This document shows positions 43,355 to 55,240 of a stretch of DNA of 64,000 bases, in pieces (the first letter of the stretch is position 1; every line of letters begins with the position of its first letter). Source of the DNA: Sepiola atlantica (Eukaryota > Mollusca > Cephalopoda > Sepiida > Sepiolidae); NCBI GenBank assembly GCA_963556195.1, contig OY744517.1, positions 80,080,714 to 80,144,713 of the forward strand, written 5' to 3'. The notes beneath the pieces are model-generated. The model was not told the origin of the DNA. It saw only the letters and a list, made by a program, of their open reading frames with translations, and ran no database searches. Made by a program: the position numbers and the translations under genes.

Positions 43355-45480
43355 TTTATTTAACTTGAGTTCACTCCAGACAAGGCATACTGCCATTGAG
43401 ATGTAAGAAACTACTGTGTATTAAGTGCCAGAAATTATAGGGGGCATCATAAGAGAGGAGTTGTGCGACGAGATGTTTGTTTACATTGCATTTAAATTTC
43501 TGCATGTCGATACAGTCAGGGAAACAGGGAGCAGGGAGAGAGTTCCAAAGGCTAGCAGCTCAAAAAAAGAAGCTATTAGAGTAGAAAGCTCTCCGGCATC
43601 TTGGGGACCTCCACAGTGAATGGATGGGATTTAACTGATTGTCGAGTTGGTCGGTTGTATTTATGTCGAGGGGGCACCAGAGCAGCAAGTTCATTGGAGC
43701 ACATTCCATTGAAGTACTTGTAAAACAAGCACAGGGATGCAACATTGCAGCGATGGGACAGGGGTTGGAGCTTGGTGAATAGTGAGAGACCTTTTTTTGG
43801 ACCCTGTCTAAGAGAGAGAGACAAGTATATGGTGCATCAGTCCAGATGTGACAACAATACTCCATGCATTGGCGGATGGTGGCCTTGTAGAGATATAGGA
43901 TAATGTCAGGTGTGAGAAGTTTTCTAGCCCGGTAGAAGGAGGCTACCTTCCTTGCAGCAGACTTGGCAATGTCTTCTATGTATTTGTTCCAACTCATGTT
44001 ACCTGTGAATATTAGGCCAAGGAGTTTGAACATTAGATTCCTCGGCCTAACATTCACAGGTAACATTAGTTGGAACAAATATATAGAAAACATTGCCAAG
44101 GCTGTTGCAAAGAAAATGGGTGTTATTATCCATGGTAATCGATGGTTGAAAATATTTCTTATAGTTTTTAAAGGAAAAAAGCTTTGTCTTAGTGGCATTA
44201 AATGTTACCATTCATTTGTGTCCCCATTCAATTACAGACTGGAGGTCGTTTTCTAAGGATTCAGCCATTGTCTTGGATATGTGCACGTCTGTTTTTCCCA
44301 CATATCGAGAGTAAAGCATGTTGTCATCAGCAAATATATCCATCTCAGACTCAATTTTATCAGGAGGTGGTTTATGAAAATCACGAACAATAAAGGTCCA
44401 AGGATAGATCCCTAGGATACACCTGCATTTATGTCATGTTGCTTGGATGAACGGCCATCGAGGAAAACCTGAATCTTTCTTTTGGATAGGAAGGATCTAA
44501 TTATATTAAGTATACGTCCAGAAATACCATACACATTAATTTTCATGATAAGACCTTCATGCCAGACCTTATCAAAGGCCTTAGATATATCAAACACTAC
44601 CACCTTAGCTTCACCTGCTTTGTTCAGTGTATGGTATATGCATTCAGAGATGACCGTTAGGATATCTACAGTAGAATGTGCTTGCCTAAATCCATATTGA
44701 TGGTCAGAAAGGAGTTTAGCATTAACAAGATGGCGGACTATCGATAGATTGATTAAAGATTCAAAGATTTTAGCGAAGAGTAAGAGTAGACTGATAGAAC
44801 TATAATTATGAGGGTCAGTTCTATCACTAGAATTCTTGAAGACCGGTACCACAGATGCAATTTTCCAGCTATCAGGGAAGCAAGATTCGGCAAGGCATTT
44901 GTTATAGAGCTTTGAGAGGATAGGGACCAGCTCAGCAGAGCATTTCTTTACTACTATTACTGGGATAAGATCAAGTTCACATGCTTTGGAGGTGTCAAGG
45001 TTTTGTATGATATCCTGGACATGGGAAGAGGTAATGCTGAGGTCATCAAGTGTGTCTATAGTTCGCAATGGGAAATCTAGGAGGGAATGGTTTGCGGATT
45101 CCAAAGTGGAGTTCAAGGCAAGCCGTTGGGCAATTAGTTCAGTCTTATCAGTTGCCGTGGAAACGACATCATTGTGGTTGGATAGCGGCGGAATTGTAGA
45201 TTTCCTATTGTTCATCACACTATTATAGATTTTTTTGAAATCGCGAGTTCCTAGTTTCTGTGACTCAATCTCGTCATATACCTTTTCTTAGCTGTGGCAA
45301 TTACAATCTTACAATGATTTTTTGATGCTACAAATTTCTGTCTATTTTTAGTTGACTTATGGCGGCTAAATTGATGGAATGCTTGCTGCTTCTGAGCAAT
45401 AGTAGCTGCACAATTGGAGGTGAACTATTGGGGAGAGTGGTGCTTGCTATAAAATTTCTGTTTGCGGACATGCTTCAATG
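43355..45480 (-). pseudogene. LINE family B reverse transcriptase and 3' UTR
   Basis: The longest LINE here. From 45430 leftward: a connector (FHQFSRHKSTKNRQKFV), a shift near 45290, then 268 open codons (45218-44412) of reverse transcriptase: DLIPVIVVKKCSAELVP, VPVFKNSSDRTDPHNYSSIS, YGFRQAHSTVDILT, FDISKAFDKVWHEGL. A TAG near 44411 breaks GVSQGS; GSILGPLLFVIFINH, the FADD active site (44323-44334) and the thumb follow with another shift. The C-terminal domain (SWNKYIEDIAKSAARKV, YKATIRQCMEYCCHIW) is 44198-43560. Jockey-superfamily-like. No endonuclease domain: 5'-truncated. A piece of the C-terminal coding is also present inverted at 44036-44130. Confidence 0.88.
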
Positions 45481-45745
45481 CCTATTTTGACCCATTCGGT
45501 TAACTCATTTTGCGCACTGATCAGCATCTCTGCCAGGCCTTTATTTATCCCTCTTTCTCCCACGTCCATCCTTATCACTTCCTTCCATGTTTTCTTTGGC
45601 CTTCCCTGCCAACTGACCCTGCTATCTCAACTGTGCTAGATCTACTAACCCAAGAACTCTCATCCATTCTTTCACCGTGACCATACAATTAAAGTCTCCT
45701 GTTCTACGCATATTTCACTATACAGTCCAAATTTATATAAAATAT
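45481..45745 (-). pseudogene. LINE family C C-terminus
   Basis: The reverse strand reads LVDLAQLR, AGKAKENME, RMDVGERGINKGLAEMLISA, QNELTEWVKIGIEAC, partly in different frames: a LINE tail. It parallels 31640-31900. It directly abuts family B, so one may have inserted in the other. Confidence 0.65.
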
Positions 45746-45749
45746 ATTT

Positions 45750-47620
45750 TGTTCTTAATCTTAACGTCTCATGATTCATTCAATTGATTCCCAGCGGAAA
45801 TTCAAAAACTATATTTGGATTTATTTTCTAATAGCGCAATATATTTGTAGGACAAATTACCTAATCAGATTAAATCATTTTAAGAATAAACTAGATGAAT
45901 TAAAAATTAATGGTAAAAAATGAATTTACAGGGACAGTTTTGAAGTTGCTCTGATGAAAAATTTACGGGAATTTAATTTCTATATTCATATCATATATTC
46001 TGTAAGATTTTTCTTTTCTTTTTTTAAAGTTGACATGAGATTGGAAAACAAACAAAAGATGCCATGAGAAATAAAGATCGAGTAATTTCTTAAAAACAGA
46101 GTTGTCTGCCCCTTGTATAGAAGGCGCTTTTTGGTAAAAACGAAACTGCTGCATTCAGTTTGAGTTGTTGGAAATCCCAGTGTTCAATTATAGAACTACT
46201 GTGAGTAATTCTATATTATCATGAAATACAGAGCCACCGAAGCCGAATTAGCGACAGTGACAAAGGAATATCACTTTTTCCTTAGCTGATCGATAATTAT
46301 CCCATGTTTTTTTTTTAAAAACCAAAACAGAAACGTACGTCCTTTTTTTTTTTATCTCCTCTCAACGAATGCTTATTGTTTTTAAATGTTATTATTTCCA
46401 CGTTTTTTTTCTTTCAATAATTATTCTCCCTCCTCTTTATTTATTATTACTTCCTGTTAGTGTTCACTTAAGAATATTTATTTTGGTCCGTCTTCTACCC
46501 AAGATTTCATCATTTTTCTTTCTCGGACCCAATAAGTCCGATCATTTTGCTATCAATGAGTATCATTATTTAGTAGTAAGTACACGTTTTATTGATAAAA
46601 AAAAACAAAACAAAAACATTTTGATTGGTGTTACTGCTGTGTTGTCATTTCAAATTAGATTCAAGATTCAACAAGTTTAAGTTAAGATTTTTCGATTTTA
46701 CCTTTTCTTGTATGTCACATGTCCCACCATTATTGTTTAAAATAATTTAATTCTAGACTTCACGACAAATCAGATGCCAAACACTCAAGCAAAATATTTT
46801 CTATTGTTTTGAACCGAGCATTTTAAAAAAATAAATTAAATAATCGATATTACTAAGCAATCAAACTATATCTCGATAATATTAAATAAATCGGTACTTC
46901 TACCCAATTTAAACCGAACTGTTCTTTTTAACCCCAAGTCTAACCCTAAATCAACCCTACCCTAAGTTTCAGGTTTAGTTCAGCAAAAGTCGGTTTGATT
47001 CGGTTCAAATTCTGTAAAAGCAGCAAAAACTCATTTGAATTTCAAAACATTTATTTAGCTTTACTTAAATTCTAAACATAATGAACATTTTCGGAATAGA
47101 GAGAAAAATGTAATTTCTCTTTCTTTTCCGTTTTTAATTGTTTTTATTTATATTAATTTTCTTTAAATTCTTGGGTATTTATTACTGTAACTAACAGAAC
47201 AAAAAAAAAAAGGATGAAAAAACAAATATGTAACAAATAAATGTTACCAAAGGCAAGATAAGAAGATAAAAAACTTAAAATATTCTCATAATTTTCTCAA
47301 GCAAATAAAAATCTGATTATTCATTTATCTTTAAAATAAAACTTAATACAGATCCTCCAAACGGTTTCATTTTGTTTTTGTGAATATTCTGCATTATTTA
47401 AAAAAATTATTATTAAAGAATAATATTACATGTAAAAAAAAACCAGACCAATTTCCTTTTTATCAAAATAAATGATAAACTTAATTTTTTGATCAAATAA
47501 CGTAAATAATGATTGATTAGTAATAATTTACTTACTGCTTACACAGCAACAACAAAAATAAACACGACAATCAACAAACACATGCGTCATGACTTGTTTA
47601 TTGAGGTGAGCAACATTTTT
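45750..47620. other. AT-rich, nothing recognised
   Basis: AT-rich with poly-A/T runs and a few AACCCTAA-like words near 46930-46970. No gene or repeat structure seen. Confidence 0.5.
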
Positions 47621-47623
47621 GGA

Positions 47624-47705
47624 TACTGGTGCAGATTAGGACCCAAGCTAACCCTAATAACGCCAATTCAATTTTAGCTTGGGTCCTAATCTACACGAGC
47701 ACCCA
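47624..47705. repeat. Short palindromic element
   Basis: TACTGGTGCAGATTAGGACC then CAAGCTAA, complement at 47678-47703 (TTAGCTTGGGTCCTAATCTA). The same end sequence occurs alone at 51893-51927, and a variant palindrome is at 49183-49255. Confidence 0.7.
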
Positions 47706-47726
47706 TTTTTGTGTTAAAAAAACCCA

Positions 47727-48087
47727 GGTGCTTCTGCTGTTTAGCCACATCATTAAAATAAGATTGTACAGAAAAAATTACGCAAATTCATCCAGTATTT
47801 ATTAAATTATAAGAAAAAGAAACACGATCTTAAGTTTCATTAGACATTATCACTTATGAAATAGACAAGGGAGATAACTCAAATTTTGTTTTAACAAAAA
47901 TGGCTACCGAATGATAAAATCGTTTTTTATTTTTAATTCAATAAATACTGGATGAATTTGCGTAATTTTTGGTGTACAGTCTTCTTTTAAGCTACTACGT
48001 AAGTACATAACAAAGTTATACATTTCTTTAGCAATTTTGTTTTTTAAAGAGAGGTCTAACATGTCGAGGCTAAACAGCAGAAGCACC
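47727..48087. mobile_element. TIR element, GGTGCTTCTGC ends
   Basis: GGTGCTTCTGCTGTTTAGCC at 47728 and its complement at 48068-48087. A second inner pair, TTACGCAAATTCATCCAGTA with TTTATT and complement (47778-47805 / 47939-47966). No transposase. Confidence 0.75.
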
Positions 48088-48089
48088 AA

Positions 48090-49030
48090 AAACATTCTTC
48101 TAAAATTATCGTTTATTTGTCAATGCATAATCATTATTAAAACAATTACAGTTTTGAAATAAAAATGATTAAAAGTGCTATATCGCAAGAAAATATCCAA
48201 ACAAACCTGAAAACGAAAAGAATCAATTACTGAAGTGATCCTTCTTCCGGTATGAAATTCTTTACAAATTTCATTTTAAACGTTAATATTGGCGACATAA
48301 ATTATTTGAAAGGAAATACAATTGTGGAAATTAGTCCGAAACAATTTATTTGGGTTTACCTATTTATTCGTGGCGTATTTGCGTAAAACTTAAAAATGTG
48401 AAATAGAAAGTGAAGTTACTGTAAATATTGGTCGTAAGTAAAGTAACCATGCGTCATCGATGTAATTTCTTCCGGAAATGGCGTATGTTTATGATTATTT
48501 ATGGTTATTGCCCCCAAAACGTTTACCTTCTTTCTATAAAATATAATTGTTTTTAACGTAAATACATCGCACGAGTAGGTAAACAAAAATAAATTGTTTT
48601 TGACTAATTTCTCAACTTATATTTCCTTTAAAATATTTTATGTCGCCAATAGTAACGTTTACCTTTAAAATTTACGGAAAGTTATTTTTTAAAACAAGAC
48701 TAACCCAACAATTTTTTATTTTTTTGATACTAAATTTGAGATTTTATTAATTTAATTAGAAGTATAAAAGTTTTAAAAGTCGAGGAAAATTGTTATTGTT
48801 TTTAATGTTTTCATAATGTGATTTCTATTCGTGACTCTTTTTCTCCCCCCCCCCCCATCATATTCTCAATAGTGAAACTTGAATTTTTATATCATTGCTT
48901 TGTTTCCCATGAATAATAATAATAATAATAATAATAATGTCGAACTCAAATAAATAACAACAAAGGTTGGTGGGTAAACTATTAAACATGTATTTCTCTA
49001 GTTCAGTAGTTTTCTAAGAATTAAAAGAAA
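48090..49030. other. AT-rich, nothing recognised
   Basis: No gene seen. Contains an (AAT)n tract at 48911-48938 and a C-run at 48846-48856. Confidence 0.5.
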
Positions 49031-49035
49031 AATAT

Positions 49036-49444
49036 GGTACCTGTAAGAAATGGGCACCCAGAGGATTTCAGTTCTTATGGAGTCAGTTCCGAGTATTGAC
49101 GGAGTATTCCAAGTCGGTCCCGGAAATTGCTAAAGCAGTTTACAATTTAAAAGCCACCTTGTTTTTTGTTTATTTCGGTGCCATCACAGATTAGGACCCA
49201 CGCTAACGTTGACACCGTTGGGGGTTAGAGTGGGTCCTAATCTGTGAAAGTACCTTTATTTTTATTTTTTTAGAGGGACTAATTTTTTTAACCCTCCCAT
49301 CCATGCTTAGTGTTGTTTGCCGGTTTACATTTTTTTCGCGGCTTTCAAATCGTAAACTGCTTCGTCCATTTCCGAGACTGACTCTGGATTTTTCGTTAAT
49401 ACGCGGAACTGAACTCCTTTGGGTGCCCATTCCTTACAAGTACC
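49036..49444. mobile_element. TIR element, GGTAC ends, with nested palindrome
   Basis: GGTACCTGTAAGAAATGGGC + ACCC at 49036 and the complement ending at 49444 (GGGTGCCCATTCCTTACAAG + TACC). The arms continue through TTCAGTTC. At 49183-49255 it contains CACAGATTAGGACCCACGCT and complement, a second palindrome similar to that at 47624. Confidence 0.75.
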
Positions 49445-50051
49445 AACATATATTAAAAGTGAGTGAATGACAAATTCCCGCTTTTTTATTATATAGAATC
49501 AAAAAAGTTGTTACTCCAACTAAAAAGCTCAACTCTAAGTTTTAAAGTTTTGTGTTTTGACACAAGATCACGAGCAAAAGACTGAGAATCACCCAATGAA
49601 GAACGAGCGCACTATTTTCAGTGACAATAAAACAAATATTATCGATTAAGGACTAAAAACAAACCATTTACTCAATCGTCTGCTCGTCTAACTCCGTTTA
49701 GTCCATAATAAACAATATTTACGGCGTCATAAACGATTACCCTTCCCACGAGGGTAAACACTAAACATTAATAGTGTAACAACGTCACATTATTGGGTTG
49801 GGTTTGCTTTTGACAGCCTCGTAATTATTCGCCTACACCCTTTTTTGTTCTCATTTTATGAACGATGTTTCTGACAAAGGGGAAATAATTGCTGCTCTCT
49901 GGGTCGGCTGGTGTTTTGAGTGGGTGCTCTGTGGAGATTTTCAGTCCTCTTTTAGTCTTATAGCATTCATCATCAGTCAGTCATCGATCTGATTAATCTT
50001 ATCCTCGAGTGTTTTTAGCCTTGATAAGTGGTAACTTATAAACTAATACTA

Positions 50052-52608
50052 GGTACGTGCAAATCAATGGCTGATTCCCAAAAATGAAAAAACATTTTGA
50101 CCCCCCCTTCACTTAAAAATACACCAAAATTCAGGAAATCAAGCAATTTTACTGAAATTTTCAATATTTATTAATCAACAATCACGGAAAATAATGAAAC
50201 CATTATTTTTTTTTAAATCTTAGTGAAAAAGTATTATTTTTTAAAAAGAAAATACACCTTTACTAAAGTTATATTTTTATATATTAATAAAAAAAAATGC
50301 ATGATTTTTTAAATTTTACTTATGTAAATAAAGGATCGTAGATGTTAACAAATAAATTTTTTTTCCAAAATTTTTCATATATATTACGAAAAAGGCCAGT
50401 AAATACCGTGTTAATAAAATCACTATAACTCGAAGAAAAATTAATTTTTTGAATTAGCGATATTATCATTGAGTAAAGCATTGTTCAATCAATATTTTCA
50501 CCAAAAAAATAATATAAGTGCAAAAAATATTTCATGTTATTTTAATGATTAGAGTTTTTGGAAAAATAAAAAATGCGACATAATTATATTTCTCTTTCAT
50601 AAAGGAACGTGGCATCATCAGCGCAAGAAATTTTTTTTATAATCTTGAAAATAAACCAAAAATTGACAAATTTGAGATCCAGGAACTTAACGAAAAAAAG
50701 AATTTAAAAAATTGATTAATTTTTACTAACGATCGATTCGCAAGGCTATGGAAGACACGCTATGTAATAATCAAGCTCAATTAGACCTCCCACCATTCAC
50801 TCTCACTACTACTTTTTTCAATGAATATTTATTTACTTTTTCACACTGAAAATTAAATACTATTTTAGCTTAAAATAAAAAAATACCCATTAAGTTTTAT
50901 TTTTAAAGAATTAATGTATTTTAAAATTAAATGAATTCTATAAAAATAAATCGAGTAATGTAATTGTTCAAGTTTTTAATCAATCATCATGTAAAAATAA
51001 TTGATCAAATTGAAGGATTTCGTAACGTTAACGTAAAAATAATTTTAACATTTGAAAGAAAGTTATTTCAAATTCTAAGGAAATCATTGGTAAACAATTT
51101 CTTTAGCTTTTTTTTACAGATATGCTTAAAGAAGCACCATTATTACTTTTTAAACATTTCCATAAATTATTTTGCAAAACATTTGTAATAAAATCATTTT
51201 AACCCCACTCTTCAGTTTAAAAAAAAAGTTGTTTTTTTTTAAGTTATAACATTAAATATAAATCTTTGTAGATAAAATAATTAAAATCTTAATTCTGTAA
51301 ATTCGAAAATATTATAATTAAATAAGATTTTCTTTTTTTTTTCATTACAGAAAAATTAAATTAATTAACTTTCTTATTACATTTTCTTTTAATTTTTAGA
51401 TGTCTATGCTATCATATATCCAGGAGCAGTATCCTATAGTTCAGAATTCTCATTCAGTTTTAGTTGGGCACATAGTAAAGAAATTTATCGATAAGGATTT
51501 TTCACAGAATAGAATACAAGAATGGGCTACTGTGGAAAACAGACGAAATGGTTACCCACCAATAACCAGTTCTATGATTTGTAAATTGAAAGTATTTTTC
51601 AAGAAAAGGCATAATTTACATTTAACCGCCTTCAAAAACGTGTGTAAAACTGAAGCCCATGCATGTATCCTCTCAACTACAACTAACACCTAAACCAACA
51701 ACTGCATCCATTGCCTCTACTTCTCCAACTAATAAACTTTTGTTAACAAAACTAGCAAAAGTAAAAAAAGAACTTTCCTTCCTAAAAAGAAAATTCAACA
51801 GTACAAAACAAAAGTGGCATGCTAGAATATCTAACATGAAAAAAAAATTGGCAAATGCTGAAACCAAACTCCAGACATGTAACAGGTTTAGGGTCAGAGT
51901 TAGCTTGGGTCCTAATCTGCACCAGTACATAAAAATAAAAATAAGGGAAAATTATTAAAAAACCTTCTGTTCAAAAAAATAATAAATTCGTGTCTTCCAT
52001 ACTTGTCAATTTAATGTAGACATATTGTTCGTAACTTTAAAAAATAAAGAAATTAAGTTCTAATCATTTTTCAATTTCTATAAAGCATAACTTCCATATA
52101 AATTTTTTTAAATAAAAATAAATATTACTGCAGTTCAGGGCTTCCATACTTTCAGATTTGGTCGCCAAATTTTGTTTACACTTACATAAAACAACAAAAT
52201 GCGCTCGTGACGTATCTTTTATTTTTTATTTTGGATAATTCGGCAAGTTTTAGTAGAAAAATGAAGGTCAATTTTTTTTTTAATTCACTCTCTTAAGACT
52301 AAATTTAATAATTTTCTTTGAAATAGTTCCAAAAAATTGATATTTATCTTTCCAACGAATTTAAAACGTGTTTTATTGAATTTTCAGATTTTATCAATTT
52401 TTGATGTTTATAGGGGTTTTTGACAACATTTTTAATTCTAATTTTTTTTTCAAACGTAAATATACATTTGTTTCCTTTTATATAATAACATTAGGCTTTT
52501 ATCTTTCAAACACAATCAAAAGTTAAACGAAAACTGCTTTTAAAAATTAAGAAAAGACACTTTTAAGAACGAGGGTCAGTGCAAGCGGCCATTAAATTTG
52601 CACGTACC
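50052..52608. mobile_element. Candidate 2.6-kb TIR element
   Basis: GGTACGTGCAAATCAATGGC (50052) and complement GCCATTAAATTTGCACGTAC + C (52588-52608). TA abuts each end (TA|GGTACG and GTACC|TA). The ends resemble those at 49036 (GGTAC-TG-AA---ATGG pattern). The coding-like segment 51401-51955 is inside. The short ends and AT-rich interior mean chance pairing cannot be excluded. Confidence 0.5.
51401..51955 (+). pseudogene. Unrecognised coding segment with coiled coil
   Basis: Two overlapping frames that look like one protein broken by a one-base shift near 51660-51690. First (51400-51693): LSYIQEQYPIVQNSHSVLVG, HIVKKFIDKDFSQNRIQEWA, ending after LHLTAFKNVCKTEAHA. Second (51659-51958): S/T-rich linker then LTKLAKVKKELSFLKRKFNS, TKQKWHARISNMKKKLANAE, a Lys-rich heptad-like coiled coil. 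The last residues read into the mobile-element end at 51893. An acceptor-like TTTTAATTTTTAG precedes the first ATG. I do not recognise the family. It may be a transposon protein remnant or an exon of an unrelated gene. Confidence 0.45.
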
Positions 52609-53234
52609 TAACTAATACTCACAATTATCTGATTTCTCTCTCTCCCAGTCTACACTCATTACAAGTTAAAGATTTCAAATTATCCCAGAAACTCCCCCGG
52701 TTCTCCCCATTTTCGTATGAGATAGTCATTGATGCACACACCTCTCTCTAGGCTATTGGGAAGGTACTGCATTATCTCGATTTCCATTTGACTGCATGCA
52801 TGCTACTCATGTTAAATACATCATGTAATGACATAAAAAGAAACTAAACTCTAAATTGAAATTAAAAGTACGATTTCTATTTAGTTTGCAGTTATCATTA
52901 ATAAATGTTTCTGAAAGATTTTGATAAATTAAATATTTACTGTTATTTTCACAGAAAAACATTTTTTTTTAGTTTTGTAAATTGAATGAGTAATAAGTTT
53001 AGTACAATTACACAATCGTAAGGAAAACATTCTTATAAAATGTAATTTTATAGTCTGAATCATTCAATCGATGTAGTAATGGATGATAAACTTTGTTTAA
53101 ACGACAAACGGAAAAGCAATTTATAAACTGAAACTAACGGCTTCTTGGGTATTTAAACTGATTATTTAATTACTCATGTGCCCATGTCGGCAATAATGAC
53201 GGCAAATATTTATATTGATAGGCCGTCTATGTTA

Positions 53235-53685
53235 AGCTGGATACAATTTATTATCATTCATTATGAGGATCGGTAATGCCGTGAAACTGCAGTAAAGTGT
53301 TAAGCTAAATACAATTTATTCTCATTCATTATGAGGATCGGTAATGCCGTGAAACTGCAGTAAAGTGTTAAGCTAAATACAATTTATTCTCATTCACTAT
53401 GAGGATCGGTAATGCCGTGAAATTGCAGTAAAGTGTTAAGCTAAGTACAGTTTATTATCATTCATTATGAGGATCGGTAATGCCGTGAAACTGCAGTAAA
53501 GTGTTAAGCTAAATACAGTTTATTATCATTCGTTATGAGGATCGGTAATGCCGTGAAACTGCAGTAAAGTGTTAAGCTAAATACAATTTATTCTCATTCA
53601 TTATGAGGATCGGTAATGCTGTGAAACTGCAGTAAAGTGTTAGCTAGGTATACATTATTATCATTCATTATGAGGATCGGTTATT
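53235..53685. repeat. 68-base tandem array, ~6.5 units
   Basis: Unit: GTAAAGTGTTAAGCTAAATA, CAATTTATTCTCATTCATTA, TGAGGATCGGTAATGCCGTG, AAACTGCA. Exact 68-base spacing between early units; the last unit is degraded (GTTAGCTAGGTATACATTAT). Confidence 0.95.
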
Positions 53686-53689
53686 AACT

Positions 53690-54630
53690 TACTTTGAAAA
53701 TCACTGAATCTATTGTTCACTTTTTCTTGAGGTAATCCATAAAAATAAAACTCTTTTTAATGTTCTTCGTTTATTTGTTTAAATCTAAACAATCAAAAAA
53801 TGTTTTACTTCTTGTTGAATTGAACCGTAAATTCGATTCTTGTGTTACATTTTTTGAAGATATCGCATTTTTATTTGATCTCATCTTCAAAATCGATAAT
53901 CGATGTTCTAATTCATTGAATTCATTAATTCCTTGTTTTAATTTTGTTGTGATGAAAATTATCCTTTTTCTCTCTCTCTCCTTTGAAAAGAAAAAGAACA
54001 ATATAAATACAAATTTTGAAATCTACTCTAAGAAACGGAAGATTTCATATTCTCTTTATTTGTTGCATTTTATTTTTGTAAATTAAAATTAATAATTTAC
54101 TAACACTCGCCGTGTTATTAACACACAAAACCATTTAAAACGGAGACTACTATAGACATTTTACAAACATTGTTACATTAACATTTATTGTGAACAGCGT
54201 TCGACGGCATTTTATTTCTTTAATAATCAATTTTATCGATTATTGAATCTGAGGTTTCAATCATAAAACATATTTTTTTTAGTTAATCTCATAGTTGAGA
54301 CCCTCCGTTTTCGTTTCTTAAAATAATTGGAAGTATTAACATTTTTGGTTGGAGTAAAAGAACAACAAATTAAATATGTCTCATAATCCTTTTACTTTAT
54401 ACCCCCTCCCTAACCCCCTCCCTAACCCCCTCCCCCAAAATTGCTAAAAGGCAACAATCTTCACTTGCGTGACAGCAACAAAAACAAAAACAACAACATG
54501 CCATTTGTCACACTGAAATACATCACATGGCCTTTTTACATTTCTACAAATAAATATATTTAGACCATTTCTCAAAATGTAGATTAATTGTTTCTGAATT
54601 TTTTTAGATGAGGATTTATAACTTGTATTT
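53690..54630. other. AT-rich, no assigned gene
   Basis: Opposed open frames at 53760-54086 (+) and 53771-54001 (-) have AT-driven composition and no recognised motif. A C/T tract with three CCCTCCCTAAC-like units is at 54408-54437. Confidence 0.4.
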
Positions 54631-54631
54631 A

Positions 54632-55005
54632 TTTACTCCTCTCCAGGAGTTAGGCACAAGGCCAGTTTTATCTTACTCCCACAAGTAAGATGTGACACAA
54701 GGTCGGGTCGGGAAAGTGGGGTTTGAAAAGCCAGCGCCCGAGAGGTGAGCACTCTGGCCTACAAAAATTGCCTGGGCATCCTTGTCGGCATTCCCCGGTA
54801 GGGGCGTCTCATGCAGTAAGCAATAAACTTACTCCCCCCCCCCCCAAAGAGGGGAAGCAAAACCTGGGAGGGTGGACCTCCTAGAACTGCACAGGACAGA
54901 CCCATAGACAGGCGTAAATCAAGCCCCGAAGGCCAAGACAATACCAGTCTATGGGGTGCAGTATCCATCGGAACAGATACTACACTTTGAGCCAAAAGGC
55001 CAAGC
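54632..55005 (-). mobile_element. U2-headed SINE, long copy, reverse
   Basis: On the reverse strand: head CTTGGCCTTTTGGCTCAAAG then TGTAGTATCTGTTCCGATGG, U2-like with a 5-base deletion after TTTTGGCT. Then the shared body (ACTGCACCCCATAGACTGGT, GGTCCACCCTCCCAGG, GGGGAATGCCGACAAGG, GAGTGCTCACCTCTC) and a tail in which ACTTGTGGGAGTAAGATAAA is followed by a further CTGGCCTTGTGCCTAACTCC, TGGAGAGGAGTAAATAAATA. That tail extension is also at 11676-11735. No clear target-site duplication. Confidence 0.88.
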
Positions 55006-55240
55006 CTATCTGAATTCTTCGGACTACTATTTTCATCTTGATTGTTATATTCACTACGTTTCAGCCGATGTAACCCCTGGCCTTCTTCAGGTCTCTGTAA
55101 TCTGGACGGAATTTTGAACTTAACTCTTTATTTAATTCACGAGAGTAGATTGTTCTCATTTCGTCAGCCATGGTCAGGTAGAAGAAGAAGGTCGGAAGTT
55201 ACATCGACCGAAACGTTTTGAATGGTAGATTTCGTTTATT
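55006..55240. repeat. Inverted-repeat dispersed element
   Basis: ACGTTTCAGCCGATGTAACC with CCTTCTTCAGG and, inverted, GGAAGTTACATCGACCGAAA + CGTTTTGAA. It is related to 55737-55985; the CCTTCTTCAGG / GAAACG words are common in metazoan repeats. Confidence 0.6.

Noticed and set aside
53760..54086. 108-codon + frame and opposing 76-codon - frame
   Set aside because: AT-driven amino-acid composition (F, L, I, K, N), no motif, no splice or promoter context.
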